A DNA stretch of 64,000 nucleotides from JARRKC01 sp037388505. GTDB lineage: Bacteria > Acidobacteriota > UBA6911 > RPQK01 > JAPXNP01. The position numbers and the translations under genes are program-made. The stretch lies in contig JARRKC010000009.1 of assembly GCA_037388505.1 (NCBI GenBank), positions 62,001 to 126,000 of the forward strand. Direction: 5' to 3'. This document shows, piece by piece, positions 25,321-34,658 of this stretch (position 1 is its first letter; each line of letters opens with the position of its first letter). The notes beneath the pieces are model-generated. The model saw only the letters and a list, made by a program, of their open reading frames with translations. It was not told the DNA's origin and ran no database searches.

Positions 25321-27135
25321 CTAGGCATACAGAGGGCCAAAATCGGCGCAAGCTCGGTAGTCTGCGCCCTGCGGGTCCATGGCACCGAATGCACTCCATG
25401 CGCTGGGTCGAAGGATTCGCTCAGGTGCTACATTGTGCATCGAGACCGGGATCCGCAGCATCGAGGCCAGGGTCAGCAGCCGATCACCGATATGACCGAA
25501 GGAGATCGCCCCATGGTTGGCTCCCCAGTTCGCCATGACCGAGTAGACCTCTCTGAAGGGTAGCGCGTCGTTCAGGATGGGGACGAACCACGTCGTCGGC
25601 CATGTCGGGTTGGTCCGGCGATCCAGAACTCGATTCGCTTCCTCCGGTAGTTCGACCGTGTACCCCTCAGCCAGCTGGAGCACCGGTCCCAGGCCGCCGA
25701 TCAGATTGAGTCGCGCCATGGTGACCGGCATTCCTCCTCGGCTCAAGAACTGTGAGGAGAAGCCCCCGCCCCGGAAGTATCCCAGGTCGGCCGGGCACCA
25801 TCGGGTCGCCTCCAGGCACTCCAGGACTTCTTCGGGCGTGACCTCCCAATACGGTTTCATCACGGGCCTTCCGCCTCGCGTCTGGCGCCCCGTGCCGTCC
25901 AATGTGCATGAGCCGGAGTTGATCAGATGGACGAGTCCTCCGGCGGCCTGACCGCTCAGTTTCGCTCCCGTAGCGCGCTCGACAGCTTCGGCGCTCCAGT
26001 AGGTTCGGACATCTGCAAAGATTTGGGCGGCATCTGTCAGCAAATGACCAAACAGCATCGTGATGCCATTCAAGAAGTCGTTCTCCGTAGCGACAATGAG
26101 AGGTTCCCGAATCCCGTTCCAGTCGAACGATGAGTTCAGCATCGCTTCCATGAAATCGCCGTTCGGAAAATGATCGGTCCACTGTCTTTGCCCCTGGAAG
26201 CCGGCCGCAACGGCGTTCCTTCCCAGTGCCTCCTCCCCGTACCCGAGTTCGTCGAGCCTCGGATTCCCGATCATCAGATCCCGTGCGATCAGTGTCATCT
26301 TGATGACCGTCTCCCACTCGTAGTCCTTGCGCTCTCGCGAGGATCGGATCTCCGGCGGGTTGGGATCTTCTCCTTCCGGACAATGCCGCCGCACCCAGGC
26401 AAGCGCCCGGTCGAACTCCTTCGGGTCATAGATCTTCTCCTCGATGCGCCGGACGAATTCGCTCATATCGACGGTTTCCGTTCGCATCCCCAGATAGCGC
26501 TGTAGAAAATCCGGATTGACGATGGAGCCGGCGATTCCCATCGAAACTCCGCCCATCGCCAGATAGGACTTTCCACGCATCTCGGCGACCGCCAGCCCGC
26601 ACTTGACGAAACGCAGCAGTGCCTGCTGCACATCCGCCGGTATCGTCGCGTCGTCCCGGTCCTGCACGTCACGCCCGTAAATCCCGAAAGCCGGTAGACC
26701 CTTCTGGGAGTAGCCCGCCAAAGCGGCCGCCAGGTAGACGGCTCCCGGCCGCTCCGTCCCGTTGAAACCCCAGACAGCTTTCGGCATCCACGGGTCGGCA
26801 TCCATGACTTCCGTCCCGTAGCACCAGCAGGGAGTCACCGTCAGCGAGACCCCGACACCTTCACGTCTGAATTGCTCCGCCGATCGAGCCGCCTCAACCA
26901 CCCCGCCGATGCAGGTATCGGAAACAACGCACTCAACGGGCAGCCCGCTGGGGTGGTGCAGGTGCTCCGCAATCAGGTGGGCGGCGCTGCGCGCCATTTC
27001 CATGGTCTGATTCTCGAGACTCTCCCGAACTCCTCGTCTCCGACCGTCGATGACCGGACGTATTCCGATCTTGGGCAACGCTCCGCAGAGACGCTGGGCA
27101 GGTTTCACGTTTGCGAAACTCGAAGTGTCGGACAT
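25321..27135 (-). CDS. fucI: L-fucose isomerase
   Basis: The 604-residue protein has the FucI layout: an N-terminal substrate-binding domain (PKIGIRPVIDGRRRGVRESLE, SDTCIGGVVEAA, TVTPCWCYGTEVMD), a middle domain with MGGVSMGIAGSIVNPDFLQRYLGMRTE, and a C-terminal domain containing ATENDFLNGITMLFGHLLT with the metal ligand Glu/Asp positions and NWGANHGAISFGHIGD with the catalytic-site His. FucI converts L-fucose to L-fuculose (and D-arabinose to D-ribulose) with Mn2+. The kinase gene follows after 110 bp on the same strand. Confidence 0.94.
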   Translation of the reverse strand: MSDTSSFANVKPAQRLCGALPKIGIRPVIDGRRRGVRESLENQTMEMARSAAHLIAEHLHHPSGLPVECVVSDTCIGGVVEAARSAEQFRREGVGVSLTVTPCWCYGTEVMDADPWMPKAVWGFNGTERPGAVYLAAALAGYSQKGLPAFGIYGRDVQDRDDATIPADVQQALLRFVKCGLAVAEMRGKSYLAMGGVSMGIAGSIVNPDFLQRYLGMRTETVDMSEFVRRIEEKIYDPKEFDRALAWVRRHCPEGEDPNPPEIRSSRERKDYEWETVIKMTLIARDLMIGNPRLDELGYGEEALGRNAVAAGFQGQRQWTDHFPNGDFMEAMLNSSFDWNGIREPLIVATENDFLNGITMLFGHLLTDAAQIFADVRTYWSAEAVERATGAKLSGQAAGGLVHLINSGSCTLDGTGRQTRGGRPVMKPYWEVTPEEVLECLEATRWCPADLGYFRGGGFSSQFLSRGGMPVTMARLNLIGGLGPVLQLAEGYTVELPEEANRVLDRRTNPTWPTTWFVPILNDALPFREVYSVMANWGANHGAISFGHIGDRLLTLASMLRIPVSMHNVAPERILRPSAWSAFGAMDPQGADYRACADFGPLYA

Positions 27136-27318
27136 GGATCGGTTCCTCTCCTCTTCGTGGTGCGTTCAGAACAGCGTTCGCGCAGGCCCGAGGGAACGCT
27201 TCTATTGTGCCTTGAGCGGCCCGGATCGTACAGGACAATCCAGGCACACCGCCCCTGGGGTCGAGACGGCATGGTCTTCTGGTCCGTCACTCCCACCCGC
27301 TCTCGTCAGTCGATCGAA

Positions 27319-28638
27319 CTACACTTCGAGGCCTTCGTCGACGGGGTCGATCCAGAGCGGCCGGTCGTCGTCCGGTCCGACGATGCGCGACCTGGGAATG
27401 ACGACCACACCTCCCTCGGTGACCACGAACCGCTGCCGATCCGACTCCAGATCGTATCCGATGGTCGTGTCCGGCAGGATCTTGCAGTTCTTGTCGATGA
27501 TGGCCCGCCGAACCCGGGCCCGTCGCCCGATTTCGACGTCGTCCATGATCACCGACTCTTCGACCTGAGCGTAGCTGTTGACGCGAACACGGGGAGACAG
27601 GATGGATCGCCTGACTCGACCGCCGCTCACGATGCAGCCGTTGCAGATCAGCGAATCCAGAACCTCGCCTCGTCGGGCGCCTTCGCCCGGATCGGCAAAG
27701 ACGGTTTTGGCGGGCGGAAACTGCCGCTGGTGAGTTCGGACGGGCCAGTAAGTGTCGTAGAGATTGAATTGCGGATCGACCGAGACGAGATCCATGTTCG
27801 CCTCGTAGAAAGCGTCGAGCGTCCCAATATCCCTCCAGTATGCGGGGTTCCGCCGATTCTGATCCTCGAACTCGTAGGCAAAGACTCGGCGACGCCCTAT
27901 CATCGATGGGAGGATGTGCATTCCAAAGTCTGTGCCCTCTCTTTCGGAGACGGCAGGAATCAACTCCTGAAGAAGGACCTCCCGGTTGAAGAGATAGATG
28001 CCCATGGACGCTTGGATGCTCTCAGGCCTTCCGGGCAGGGTCACGGGCTCGTCAGGCTTCTCCTTGAAATCGGCGATTCTGTTGTCGGCATCCGCCTGAA
28101 TCACGCCGAACTGGGAACCGGCTTCCGCCGGCATCTCGATCGCGCCGACCGTGACCTCAGCTTCGCTCTCGAGATGGAACCGCAGCATCCTGGAGTAGTC
28201 CATCTTGTAGACGTGATCACCGGCCAGGATCAAAATGAACTCCCGATTGTCCCGCGCTATCGTGTAGATGTTCTGATAGATCGCGTCGGCGGTACCTCGA
28301 TACCAGGTGTCCCCGTAACGCTGCTGTGCGGGAATGACCTCGATGAACTCTTCGAGTTCGGCCGGAAAGATATTCCAGCCCACTCCGATGTGTCGGGCGA
28401 GAGAAATCGACTTGTACTGCGTAAGGATGTAGACGCGGCGAATGCCGGAGTTCACACAATTGGAGAGCGTGAAGTCAATGATTCGGTAATGGCCGCCGAA
28501 AGCGACGGCCGGTTTGGCCCGATCCTTCGTCAGCGGGTACAAACGTTCGCCCCGACCGCCGGCCAAAACGAATGTCGTGAGACGATTCAGTTGACGGACC
28601 CCGGCCCCGCGCCGCTCCAACCTGACAGCCTCCGACAT
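27319..28638 (-). CDS. glgC: Glucose-1-phosphate adenylyltransferase
   Basis: The 439-residue product has the nucleotidyltransferase signature FVLAGGRGERLYPLTKDRAKPAVAFGG and FTLSNCVNSGIRRVYILTQYKS, then WYRGTADAIYQN, LAGDHVYKMDYSRML, and a C-terminal left-handed beta-helix with GRRARVRRAIIDKNC. GlgC makes ADP-glucose for glycogen synthesis. GGGAGG lies 6 nt before the ATG at 28638; 12 codons upstream of it are open but not conserved. The fucI gene follows on the same strand after 183 bp. Confidence 0.95.
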   Translation of the reverse strand: MSEAVRLERRGAGVRQLNRLTTFVLAGGRGERLYPLTKDRAKPAVAFGGHYRIIDFTLSNCVNSGIRRVYILTQYKSISLARHIGVGWNIFPAELEEFIEVIPAQQRYGDTWYRGTADAIYQNIYTIARDNREFILILAGDHVYKMDYSRMLRFHLESEAEVTVGAIEMPAEAGSQFGVIQADADNRIADFKEKPDEPVTLPGRPESIQASMGIYLFNREVLLQELIPAVSEREGTDFGMHILPSMIGRRRVFAYEFEDQNRRNPAYWRDIGTLDAFYEANMDLVSVDPQFNLYDTYWPVRTHQRQFPPAKTVFADPGEGARRGEVLDSLICNGCIVSGGRVRRSILSPRVRVNSYAQVEESVIMDDVEIGRRARVRRAIIDKNCKILPDTTIGYDLESDRQRFVVTEGGVVVIPRSRIVGPDDDRPLWIDPVDEGLEV

Positions 28639-28731
28639 GGGTGCCTCCCTCCGGTCAAGCCTCGCCCGCGACAATTATGTTCCGATCGAGTGCAAAAGGT
28701 TAGTCTTTTTTGACCGATTCCCCGGCCGGTC

Positions 28732-29574
28732 TCAGGTAAACAGGTAGCGGACCGCGACAATGAGAACCGCTCCAGCCAAGATTCCCCGGATGAAGCGGGG
28801 GGAGAAATAGGCCTGCCAATGTCCCCCACTGTAGCTGCCAACGAGCCCACCCAACCCGAAGGCGATGCCACGCCACCAGTCCGGCGCCGCATGATGAGCC
28901 GGGTTGATCAGATTGAACACTTGAAAGGCGCCGACTCCAGACGCCGACGTCATGAAAGTCCCAGCCAGCAGAGCTCCCGAAACGCCGTGGACTGGTAGCC
29001 CGAGAGCCCCGACCAGGATAGGAGCCATGAAAACTCCGCCGCCAACCCCATAGGCTCCCCCGAGAATTCCGGAACCGAACGAGATACCCGCGATCAACTT
29101 CCAGGAAAATGCATACCTGGAGCCGCCCAACTCCAGAGTCCGATATGAGCAAGACAGGCGTTCGAGCAGGTCCGACCTGCGAATGCGGGGCTTTGTCCGA
29201 ATCATTTCGGTCGCGAGTCTCGTGCCAAGCACCAGTAGAACCAGACCTACGAAGATTCGGAACGCATCGCCTCCCGTCAGGAAGCGGATTCGCAACCAAA
29301 CGCCCAGGACGGCGCCCGGGACACCGCCTGCCCCCATCAGCAAAGCAATCGGCCATGCCATGCGGCCTTCATTGCGATAGCGGACAACACCGCCCGGAGT
29401 CGCAATCAGGTTATAGAGATGGTTCGTGGCGCTCACGACCGGACCGGTGATTCCAAGCAGACTGACCTGAACAGGAACGAGTGCGAACGCTCCAGAAACG
29501 CCGGCCATGGAGGTGAAGAAGGAAATCGTGAGCGCGATCGCAAAACAGCCCGCCAGAACCCACATTTCGTCCAC
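28732..29574 (-). CDS. TauE/SafE-family membrane transporter
   Basis: This 280-residue protein has seven or eight hydrophobic segments and the paired Gly-rich motifs of the family, SMAGVSGAFALVPVQ in the first half and FGSGILGGAYGVGGGVFMAPIL in the second. The family exports sulfite, sulfoacetate or related organosulfur anions; the substrate here is unknown. The start is a GTG at 29574 with AAGGGGGG six nt upstream; ATG 29565 is an alternative. Confidence 0.85.
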   Translation of the reverse strand: MDEMWVLAGCFAIALTISFFTSMAGVSGAFALVPVQVSLLGITGPVVSATNHLYNLIATPGGVVRYRNEGRMAWPIALLMGAGGVPGAVLGVWLRIRFLTGGDAFRIFVGLVLLVLGTRLATEMIRTKPRIRRSDLLERLSCSYRTLELGGSRYAFSWKLIAGISFGSGILGGAYGVGGGVFMAPILVGALGLPVHGVSGALLAGTFMTSASGVGAFQVFNLINPAHHAAPDWWRGIAFGLGGLVGSYSGGHWQAYFSPRFIRGILAGAVLIVAVRYLFT

Positions 29575-29850
29575 GAGTTCCCCCCTTACGCGTTAGAAGA
29601 TACTCTCCCCGTCTCCGGCCGACAATTGACCCGGGGGCTCCCACGGTGAAAATCAGACCCTGGACCGTTCAAAAACCCGAATGGCAATCCAATAATCTGA
29701 ATCATGTAGTGGCGGGAAGGCTGAAGCGGGTTTCCGGAGCAGTCGCTGTAAACCCCGATACACGTGTGTGTTCAAGGTTTCCCGAGATTCTCCAGGAAGG
29801 ATTGGCACTAATCGTGCAACGAATGATATAGCAGTTGGCGTATGGAGCCT

Positions 29851-29881
29851 AAAAAAAGGGACGGGCTTGGTGGCCCGCCCC
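29851..29881 (-). terminator. Rho-independent terminator, minus strand
   Basis: On the minus strand GGGGCGGGC, a CACCAA loop and GCCCGTCCC form a 9-bp stem with one G-U pair, followed directly by seven T. The nearest upstream gene ends 240 bp earlier. Confidence 0.8.
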
Positions 29882-30060
29882 CTTCGTTGGAGGGACGCAA
29901 CCAGACCTAGTGTGGGTGGTGCGCCAATAGTTATTGTACTCTCTTGCTACTCGAAACGCCAACTGCTTTGTTCCACGCCCCGCAAACCTCCCCGGACGTA
30001 GAATCCTGAAGATCTCTCTCGTGCAGACAAGGCGCGGATTGTCGATATGATCGCCGAGCC

Positions 30061-30092
30061 GCGAGGGGACGACGACGTTCGCCACCCCTCGC
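30061..30092. repeat. Inverted repeat downstream of the TPR gene
   Basis: GCGAGGGG (30061-30068) and CCCCTCGC (30085-30092) form a perfect 8-bp stem about 30 bp after the TPR gene's stop. It has no T-run, so it is a hairpin of unknown role, perhaps for 3'-end stability. Confidence 0.5.
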
Positions 30093-30122
30093 AGCTGGCA
30101 GAGGCTGGAAACCGGACCCAGA

Positions 30123-31538
30123 TCAGCCCTTCTGCTTCTCCATCACGACGAGGACGTTCTTGGCATTGTCAAGGTTGTCCTTGTTCTTGCCCACACCCAG
30201 GTACTTGTTGAGGAACTCCTTGGCTTTGACCTTGTCCTGTTTCTCGTAGAAATAGTACATCCCGAGCTGATAGTAGGCTTCCGCATAGTTCGGATCGAGT
30301 TCGAGAACCTTCTCGAAGACGACACACGCCGCATCCTGCTGTCCCCTGCTCACGAATTGCTCACCGAGCTTGTACAGACCGTCGGAAACCGGCTTGTTGT
30401 TGAGTTCGAGGTCTTTCTGATAAGCCTCAGCCGCTTCGGCGTACTTCTTTAGCCTGATGTTTGCGTTCGTGATTTCGGCCCACAGAATGGGCTGCAATTC
30501 CTTGGGGGTGTCGGGAAGGATTGCTTTGGCTCGGGCGATGGCTTCGTCGTACTTGCCGTCCTTGTTGAGCTGCTGAACCTCCCGCACCCTGTCCTTGGCC
30601 GCATTGGCTTGGTCGCGCGCTGCCTGTTGTTTCTGGATCCCGAGCAGCTGAGTCTTCAAGTTTTGGAAATCCTGTTCGTTGGGCTCGAGTTCGATCGCTT
30701 TGTCGATCTTGACAAGTGCGTCATCGATCTTTCGAGTCTGCGCCAGCATGTAAGCCATCGTGTAGTACACACGCGCATCGTTCGGCTGGAGCTTCTGGAG
30801 TTCGGCCAGGTAGCCTAGAGCCTTCTCGTAGTCCTTAGCCTTGGTCGCTTCATCGACTTTGGCCGTAAGAGCTCGAACCGGCAGGAACTGGAGTTGGCTT
30901 TCCGCCTGTTGCAGCTGCTGACCGATGGCTGGGTTGGATGCCCCCTGTACGTCGTTGTACATCTTGAAGAGCTCGACGGCTTTCGTGAGCTCCGTCTTCG
31001 CTTGGTCCAACTTGTTCTGCTGTACGTAAAGCATACCAAGGCTGAAATAGGGAGCCGGTTCCGCAGGATTGTCTTCAATGGCCGTCTTCAGCTGTGCCTC
31101 CGCCTCGTCAAACTTCTGATTCTGCAGAGCAGCGATACCCTGCTGAAGGGCCAACTGCGCCCCAGCGCGCTTCTCCTTGCTCTCAAAGTAGAGCGGTGCA
31201 TCATTACCGGGCTGGAAGTTCAGCGAGATCGACTTCTGTTGATCTCCGGAAAGCTGCACCCACTCGGTGTAGCTCGGCGAATATCCCTTTTCATGCGCGT
31301 AGATCCGATAGTAGCCATCCGCCAATTTCTGAAAGACGGCGACTCCCGCGTTATTCGTCTTCTCGTCTTCGGTCTTCTTCTGGCCCACGGCCTCCGAATA
31401 GACTTTCACACCGGAGAGCGGCTCTCCGCTCTGATTGACGCAGGTCACTTGTAGGACGCCAGCCTGTGCAAACAGGCCGGTGCCGAGGATTACCGATAGA
31501 TACAAACTGCTCTTTCTCAAAACCTCTACCATCGTCAT
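30123..31538 (-). CDS. Exported TPR protein with carboxypeptidase-regulatory-like domain
   Basis: After a signal peptide (LYLSVILGTGLFAQAG) comes a small beta-sandwich of the carboxypeptidase-regulatory type (LQVTCVNQSGEPLSGVKVYSEAVG ... YRIYAHEKGYSPSY, about 27-100), then about eight TPR units to the end, e.g. GIAALQNQKFDEAEAQLKTA, GMLYVQQNKLDQAKTELTKA and LDPNYAEAYYQLGMYYFYE. Such proteins are scaffolds, often at the outer membrane. The protein also contains charged helical linkers (KQQAARDQANAAKDRVREV). No specific partner is visible. Confidence 0.85.
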   Translation of the reverse strand: MTMVEVLRKSSLYLSVILGTGLFAQAGVLQVTCVNQSGEPLSGVKVYSEAVGQKKTEDEKTNNAGVAVFQKLADGYYRIYAHEKGYSPSYTEWVQLSGDQQKSISLNFQPGNDAPLYFESKEKRAGAQLALQQGIAALQNQKFDEAEAQLKTAIEDNPAEPAPYFSLGMLYVQQNKLDQAKTELTKAVELFKMYNDVQGASNPAIGQQLQQAESQLQFLPVRALTAKVDEATKAKDYEKALGYLAELQKLQPNDARVYYTMAYMLAQTRKIDDALVKIDKAIELEPNEQDFQNLKTQLLGIQKQQAARDQANAAKDRVREVQQLNKDGKYDEAIARAKAILPDTPKELQPILWAEITNANIRLKKYAEAAEAYQKDLELNNKPVSDGLYKLGEQFVSRGQQDAACVVFEKVLELDPNYAEAYYQLGMYYFYEKQDKVKAKEFLNKYLGVGKNKDNLDNAKNVLVVMEKQKG

Positions 31539-31753
31539 CTAACTTTCTCACACTCTGCTGCACGGGCAGCGTTTTAGTTCACATTTCCGCACTCTGCGGA
31601 ACTCCGTGAAAGAGTACCCTGATTCCAAGAAACGTCGCAAGAAGCGATCACCGAATACGGCTGATGAACCTCCGTAGCTCGACAAATACGGGTTCCCTCC
31701 GGCCGAATTGTCCCCCTGAGAATTTTAACCCGAATGTTGAATCACCTGCGGTC

Positions 31754-32725
31754 TCATTCCGATTCACGTGAGAGGACAGACTCCAGCGCACGGTGGATGA
31801 TGTTGTAATGGTCAATCTCTTCGCCGGCGAACTTGAGGAAGATATCGCGTCCCTGGGTGTCGTTGAACTTGCCGGCATAGCGCGTAAAGAACTCAGCGGC
31901 GTCCTTTTCCATTGCCATCGCCAGTCTCAAGGCCTCTTCTTCGTCCATGTCCTCACGCAGGCGACGATTGATTTCCTCCTTCGAAGGAAAGATCTTCTGC
32001 AGTGCTTCGAAATCGAAGTGGAGAAAGACGGGAGCGTCCAAAACTTTGGGATGTTCCGAAATCAGTCGACTCCACTCACGTTCCAGACTGCTGAGATGCT
32101 TTTCCTCATCCCGCAGCATTTCCAGAAATGTACGGCGGGTCGTCTCGTGAGCGACGATCTCGGACGCCGTCAAATAGAAGCGCACCCCCCGTTTCTCCGT
32201 TTCGATAGCGATCTTCAGGGCGTCTCGGGCGAAGATCGTGTCGGAGTGCACTACCTCCTCGGGCGGCTCCTCCCGTCTGCGACAATCGCGGCAGATTCCG
32301 AAGATTTGAAAGCGGTTGCGTACCGGCTGAAAATCATACTGCGAGACGATCTCTTCCTGCAGATGTTCGAGTTCCGGACTGTAGAACTCAATGGTTCGGC
32401 CGCATTGAACGCAGACGATGTGATGATGACGCGGGTGTCTGTAAAAGTGTTCGAACCTGGCGCGGCCATCGTCCAAGTCGATCTTCCGCGCCAGGCCGCA
32501 CTCGGTCAGAGCCTTCAACGTACGGAAGACCGTCGCGTACCCGATCTTTCGATCCTGGCGCCGAACCAACTCATGGAGCTCGTCGGTACTGAGATGCCCT
32601 TCGGTCCGGAGAAACGTATCGACAATCAGTTCGCGCTGGCGAGTCATTCGCAGACCTTTCTCCCGGACAAAGTCCGCGAACATCTTCATTTGCTCGGCTA
32701 TGCCGCTGTCCATAGTCGTCAACAT
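31754..32725 (-). CDS. Fur-family repressor fused to a ferritin-like (rubrerythrin-type) domain
   Basis: Residues 1-150 are a Fur-type regulator: KGLRMTRQRELIVDTFLR, the wing region TVFRTLKALTECGLARKID, the metal site HHHIVCVQCG (Cys105, Cys108) and a second CRDC pair (Cys145, Cys148), i.e. both structural-zinc CxxC motifs. Residues 165-323 form a four-helix ferritin-like bundle with two ExxH motifs, EEKH (E207/H210) and EIDH (E303/H306), that could hold a di-iron site. A DNA-binding iron or peroxide sensor and an iron-oxidising module are thus in one chain. ATG 32725 was chosen; ATG 32713 is also possible. No ribosome site is clear. Confidence 0.85.
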   Translation of the reverse strand: MLTTMDSGIAEQMKMFADFVREKGLRMTRQRELIVDTFLRTEGHLSTDELHELVRRQDRKIGYATVFRTLKALTECGLARKIDLDDGRARFEHFYRHPRHHHIVCVQCGRTIEFYSPELEHLQEEIVSQYDFQPVRNRFQIFGICRDCRRREEPPEEVVHSDTIFARDALKIAIETEKRGVRFYLTASEIVAHETTRRTFLEMLRDEEKHLSSLEREWSRLISEHPKVLDAPVFLHFDFEALQKIFPSKEEINRRLREDMDEEEALRLAMAMEKDAAEFFTRYAGKFNDTQGRDIFLKFAGEEIDHYNIIHRALESVLSRESE

Positions 32726-32773
32726 CCATTGTACCGTTGATCGTCGAAACCGCGAAACCTCTTTGCGGCGACT

Positions 32774-32796
32774 TCGCACGTCGCACGTCGCACGTC
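32774..32796. repeat. Seven-base tandem repeat
   Basis: TCGCACG occurs three times head to tail (32774-32794) plus two more bases of a fourth unit, in the gap between the Fur-fusion gene and the permease gene. Confidence 0.6.
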
Positions 32797-32844
32797 CGCC
32801 CGGATCGTCGATCTCATGACAGCTGATGCTACTATCATTGCGTC

Positions 32845-34176
32845 GTGGAGGCGCCGGTGCTGCAGAAGTGGTTCAAATTCCAGGAGAAAGGGACGACTTG
32901 GCGACGCGAATTGGTCGGGGGCGTCACCACCTTCATGACGATGGCTTACATCGTCTTCGTTCAACCCCTGATGTTGGGTACGGCAGGCATGGACGTTGGC
33001 TCGGTCATGGTCGCGACGTGCCTTTCCAGCGCGCTGGCTTGCTTTGTCATGGCCTTTCTTGCGAACTACCCGATCGCACTGGCGCCCGGCATGGGGCCGA
33101 ATGTGTTCTTCGCATACACGGTCGTCCTCGGCATGGGATTCACCTGGCAGCAGGCACTGGGTGCAACCTTCATTTCGGGGACACTGTTCTTGGTGCTCTC
33201 CCTTTTCGGACTCCGCGAAGCCATCATCAACGCGTTGCCGGCCACGCTCAAGTACGCCATCGCGGTCGGCATCGGATTGCTGATCTCCGTGATCGGGCTC
33301 GAATGGAGCGGCATCGTGATCCAAAACCCCGCCACTCTGGTCGGCCTCGGGGACTTGAGCGCGCCACCGACGCTTCTCTCCATATTCGGCATAGCGCTCA
33401 TGGTTTCGCTTCTGACCCTCGGATTCCAGGCTGCCATCTTGATAGGGATTCTGTTCAACCTGTTCGCCGCTCTGCTGACCGGCATGGTGCACTACCAGGG
33501 AATCGTCGGTCCGGTGCCCTCTATCTCGCCCACTTTCTTCCAACTCGATGTGGTCGGAGCCTTGACGACCCAGATGTTGCCCGTCGTCTTCGTGTTCTTC
33601 CTGCTGGACCTCTTCGACACCGTGGGAACCTTGACCGCGGTCAGCCAGGAGGGCGGCTTTCTGAGGTCTGACGGCACCTTGCCCCGAGCCCGGGAGGCAC
33701 TGCTTTCGGATGCGCTCGGCACGGTCTCAGGGAGTCTGCTGGGAACTTCGACGGTCACGAGCTACATCGAGAGTGCAGCCGGGATCGGCAGCGGGGCCCG
33801 CTCGGGTATGGCCAACCTGGTCACCGGGACTCTGTTTGTCGGAGCCCTGTTCTTTGCTCCCCTCCTGCAGATGGTCGGAGGAGGAATCCAGACTGAGGGA
33901 CTCCGACTCTATCCCGTGATCGCCCCTGCCCTCGTGGTGGTCGGCTGCCTGCTGATCGATAGCGTTCGGCGCATCGACTGGAAAGACTATAGCGAGGCTT
34001 TCCCGGCGTTTCTGACGATCATCCTCATGCCGTTGACCTTCAGCGTAACCGAAGGAATCGCGTTCGGCTTCATTTCGTACACGCTCCTGAAGACCGTTCA
34101 GGGCAGATTTCGGGACGTGCCGTATCTTGTCTCCGCCGCATCCGGACTCTTCATCCTCCGCTACATTCTGGTGTAA
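32845..34176 (+). CDS. NCS2-family purine permease (AzgA/PbuG-like)
   Basis: This 443-residue transporter has about 12 hydrophobic segments and AzgA-type motifs: GVTTFMTMAYIVFVQPLML, ALAPGMGPNVFFAYTVVLGMG, VFFLLDLFDTVGTLTAVSQEGG and GTSTVTSYIESAAGIGSGARSG. AzgA/PbuG carriers import hypoxanthine, guanine or adenine with H+. The GTG start at 32845 lies 9 nt after TACTAT (32830-32835) and lacks a ribosome site, so the leader would be only a few bases. The gene diverges from the Fur-fusion gene and converges on the DUF2911 gene with a 5-bp gap. Confidence 0.93.
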   Translation: MEAPVLQKWFKFQEKGTTWRRELVGGVTTFMTMAYIVFVQPLMLGTAGMDVGSVMVATCLSSALACFVMAFLANYPIALAPGMGPNVFFAYTVVLGMGFTWQQALGATFISGTLFLVLSLFGLREAIINALPATLKYAIAVGIGLLISVIGLEWSGIVIQNPATLVGLGDLSAPPTLLSIFGIALMVSLLTLGFQAAILIGILFNLFAALLTGMVHYQGIVGPVPSISPTFFQLDVVGALTTQMLPVVFVFFLLDLFDTVGTLTAVSQEGGFLRSDGTLPRAREALLSDALGTVSGSLLGTSTVTSYIESAAGIGSGARSGMANLVTGTLFVGALFFAPLLQMVGGGIQTEGLRLYPVIAPALVVVGCLLIDSVRRIDWKDYSEAFPAFLTIILMPLTFSVTEGIAFGFISYTLLKTVQGRFRDVPYLVSAASGLFILRYILV

Positions 34177-34181
34177 CGGGC

Positions 34182-34658
34182 TTACTCGACCGTGAAGTCC
34201 GTGCCGATCGCCAACGTGCCCCAGGAAAGGGCGAAATGTCCGCGGTTATCTCCCTGGGATTCCAAGCCCATCGTCAGAGTCTCCACGGGGTCATCGAGCT
34301 TCATCGTCTCGACGGGAACTTCCGTGGGAGAGCCGCCATCCGGGGTGATCACGAGATGAAAGGAACCTTCGCTTATGCGCTTCAACGTCAGCGTGTGCTT
34401 GCCAACGGGGACCTGGAGGTCACCGAAGCGGAGGGGTGCCTGTGTCGTCAGGGTTGTCGCAGCGTTCATCCCCATGCGCCAGGATTGGCCCACCGGCAAG
34501 CGCCCGAGCATGTCCCGACCCTGCAGCGAGGGGCGCCCGTAGTCGATCGCAATCGTCTTCCCGTTGATGGTAGTCTCGGCGGTCCCACGTTGGGCGAATG
34601 CGGTCCCGGTCATCGCCATGATGACGAGGAGGAGACCGATCGAAGCACTCTTTCTCAT
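34182..34658 (-). CDS. Exported DUF2911 protein
   Basis: The ATG at 34658 yields a 158-residue protein with a signal peptide (ASIGLLLVIMAMTGTAFAQ) and the DUF2911 domain: TINGKTIAIDYGRPSLQGRDMLG, PVGQSWRMGMNAATTL, FGDLQVPVGKHTLTL, and a beta-rich end. The family is common in Bacteroidota and Acidobacteriota and its function is unknown. AAGGTGA precedes the ATG. Confidence 0.87.
   Translation of the reverse strand: MRKSASIGLLLVIMAMTGTAFAQRGTAETTINGKTIAIDYGRPSLQGRDMLGRLPVGQSWRMGMNAATTLTTQAPLRFGDLQVPVGKHTLTLKRISEGSFHLVITPDGGSPTEVPVETMKLDDPVETLTMGLESQGDNRGHFALSWGTLAIGTDFTVE

Larger units (their letters stand above)
29575..30122. other. 548-bp gene-free region holding a terminator and a hairpin
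   Basis: No gene is supported. It contains the upstream region of the TauE gene (29575-29650), a strong minus-strand terminator (29851-29881) and a perfect inverted repeat (30061-30092). The 180 bp between these two structures could encode an RNA, or be the long 3' end of the TPR gene transcript. Confidence 0.5.

Noticed and set aside
29849..30085. 78-codon minus-strand frame in the gene-free region
   Set aside because: It reads through the terminator stem and its T-run, so it is not a real coding sequence.
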